The notes beneath the pieces are model-generated. The model was not told the origin of the DNA, ran no database searches, and saw only the letters and a list, made by a program, of their open reading frames with translations. Positions 14,041-15,064 of a stretch of DNA of 15,064 bases are shown piece after piece. The translations under genes and the position numbers were made by a program. Source of the DNA: Acidimicrobiaceae bacterium (GTDB lineage: Bacteria > Actinomycetota > Acidimicrobiia > Acidimicrobiales > Aldehydirespiratoraceae); the NCBI GenBank assembly GCA_009840695.1, contig VXNG01000157.1, positions 1 to 15,064 on the forward strand, read 5' to 3'. Position 1 is the stretch's first letter. Every line of letters begins with the position of its first letter.

Positions 14041-15064
14041 ATGATGCGAAGCCGACACGCACAGGCAGTGCTCTGCGCCATAGCCATAATGGCCGCGGCC
14101 TGCGGCAACAGCCCGAGCGGCGACACCGCCGCACCGGCATCCGGTACCGCGACGCCGACCACGACCACACCAACCGCTCCCGAGCCGGAGCCGACCGACA
14201 TTGGCGAGGCGCCCGAGCCGGCTTCCGAGCCGGAGCCGACCGACATTGGCGAGGCGCCCGAGCCGGCCTCCGAGCCGGAGCCGACCGACACTGGCGAGGC
14301 CCCGGACACGACCGAGCCCAGCGAGCCCACCGTCGAGGAGCCGGTCGTCGAGGAGCCGGTCGACCCCTACCCGGAGCGCCACACCTTTGTGGCCCTCGAG
14401 GGCGTGCCCGGCGTCACCGACGACGAGATCCGGGTGTCGGTCGTGGGCATCAAGCAGAACAACCCGCTGGGTACCTGCATACTCGACTGCTACGTCACCG
14501 GGATCCGGTCCTACTTCGACTACGTCAACGACTCCGGCGGCGTCTACGGCCGCAACCTGGTCATCGACGAGATCCTCGACGACGAACTGTTCCGCAACCA
14601 GGAACACGCCCTTAAGATCATCGCCGACAACAGCAGCCTGGCCGCGTTCCAGGCGACCCTCCTTCCTTCCGGGTGGGGCGACCTCAACGGCGCGGGAGTT
14701 CCGACCTTCGTGTGGAACATCCACGGCGCCGATGCCGTCAACCGCAACAACATCTTCGGCAACCATGTGATCGGATGCCCCACCTGCACCATCCGAAGTT
14801 TCGTCTGGATCGCGTCACAAGCCGGCGCGACGAGGGTCGGGCTGCTCGGATACGGCATCACCGAGACTTCCAAGGTGTGCGCCAAGGCCTTCGCCGACTC
14901 GATCGACCTCTACGGGCCAGCGCTCGGTATGGAGGTCGCCTACTTCAACGACGACCTGGCCTACGGCCTGCCCAACGGGATCGGGCCCGAGGTGACCCAG
15001 ATGATCGAAGCCGGTGTCGACTTCATCGCCACCTGCATGGACCTGAACGCCATGCTGACCCTGG
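14041..15064 (+). CDS. ABC-type substrate-binding lipoprotein (Leu/Ile/Val-binding-protein family), 3'-truncated by window
   Basis: The first 341 codons are visible; the gene runs past the window edge. The N-terminus (MMRSRHAQAVLCAIAIMAAAC) is a lipoprotein signal with the lipidated Cys21, placing the protein on the outer face of the membrane. Residues about 24-125 are a Pro/Glu/Thr/Ala-rich spacer with 15-residue repeats. From about residue 129 (EIRVSVVGIKQNN) a type I periplasmic-binding fold begins. It includes the substrate-cleft-like block YFDYVNDSGGVYGRNLVI and further alpha/beta segments (ATRVGLLGYGI, GVDFIATCMD). Such proteins feed small organic molecules, often amino acids, amides or aromatic acids, to an ABC importer. 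Cys146/Cys150 and Cys246/Cys249 are unusual for the family and could form disulfides. It follows the Mo-hydroxylase operon by 74 bp in the same direction, which makes uptake of that enzyme's substrate possible but unproven. Confidence 0.88.
   Translation, partial: MMRSRHAQAVLCAIAIMAAACGNSPSGDTAAPASGTATPTTTTPTAPEPEPTDIGEAPEPASEPEPTDIGEAPEPASEPEPTDTGEAPDTTEPSEPTVEEPVVEEPVDPYPERHTFVALEGVPGVTDDEIRVSVVGIKQNNPLGTCILDCYVTGIRSYFDYVNDSGGVYGRNLVIDEILDDELFRNQEHALKIIADNSSLAAFQATLLPSGWGDLNGAGVPTFVWNIHGADAVNRNNIFGNHVIGCPTCTIRSFVWIASQAGATRVGLLGYGITETSKVCAKAFADSIDLYGPALGMEVAYFNDDLAYGLPNGIGPEVTQMIEAGVDFIATCMDLNAMLTL
14182..14303 (+). repeat. In-frame 45-bp tandem repeat (about 2.7 copies) in the lipoprotein linker
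   Basis: Units at 14182-14226, 14227-14271 and a partial third at 14272-14303 encode EPEPTDIGEAPEPAS twice, then EPEPTDTGEAP. The first two differ at one synonymous base (GCT/GCC before TCC), which points to recent duplication. The period is a multiple of three, so copy-number change would only alter spacer length between the lipid anchor and the binding domain. A shorter VEEPV repeat follows at about 14332-14361. Confidence 0.9.

Noticed and set aside
13963..14766. Repetitive Gly/Leu/Val-rich minus-strand frame opposite the lipoprotein gene
   Set aside because: It merely reads the 45-bp repeats in antisense. The plus frame has a lipoprotein signal, a ribosome site and a recognisable binding fold.

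Overview
The window is a GC-rich (by eye around two thirds G+C), densely coding stretch from an actinobacterium-like genome. GTG starts, 4-bp gene overlaps, and the mix of acyl-CoA synthetase, CaiB-type CoA transferase, cytochrome P450 and paired acyl-CoA dehydrogenases fit a free-living actinobacterium. Acidimicrobiia is my best guess from gene content only; no marker gene in the window settles it. I saw no RNA gene, insertion sequence, CRISPR array or convincing rho-independent terminator. The longest gap without a gene is 224 bases.

Layout. (1) 1-92 is the C-terminal tail of an FtsX/MacB-type ABC permease, convergent with an acyl-CoA synthetase (109-1776, minus). (2) A 224-bp divergent spacer rich in palindromes and a 22-bp tandem repeat separates that synthetase from a plus-strand run of three genes: an amidohydrolase-2 family metal hydrolase, a class III CoA transferase and a P450 (2001-5662). 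(3) After a short AT-rich island come three tandem paralogous miniature membrane proteins (5715-6385). Each has one N-terminal transmembrane helix followed by a coiled coil. (4) These collide tail-to-tail, with overlapping stop codons, with a minus-strand run: two acyl-CoA dehydrogenase subunits (6382-8710), preceded by an ATZ/TRZ/guanine-deaminase-type aminohydrolase (8747-10156). (5) Divergent from the aminohydrolase, 54 bp away, is a complete three-subunit molybdenum hydroxylase (FAD, 2Fe-2S and molybdopterin subunits, 10211-13966). (6) The window ends inside a lipoprotein substrate-binding protein of the branched-chain-amino-acid type, with a repeat-bearing Pro/Glu/Thr linker (14041 to the edge).

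How the parts may work together (inference). The left half looks like part of a pathway that oxidises and CoA-activates a hydrophobic carboxylic acid. The P450 would hydroxylate, the synthetase and CoA transferase would make thioesters, and the dehydrogenase pair would desaturate. The dehydrogenases have complementary motifs, like the heterotetrameric sterol side-chain enzymes of mycobacteria. The right half resembles a purine or other N-heterocycle module: hydroxylation by the Mo enzyme, hydrolytic deamination by the aminohydrolase, and possibly uptake through the binding protein. This echoes the SsnA/YgfM/XdhD grouping in E. coli. The actual substrates cannot be read from the sequence. The most unexplained element is the triplet of coiled-coil mini-membrane proteins, whose coil lengths differ by exactly 7 and 11 residues.
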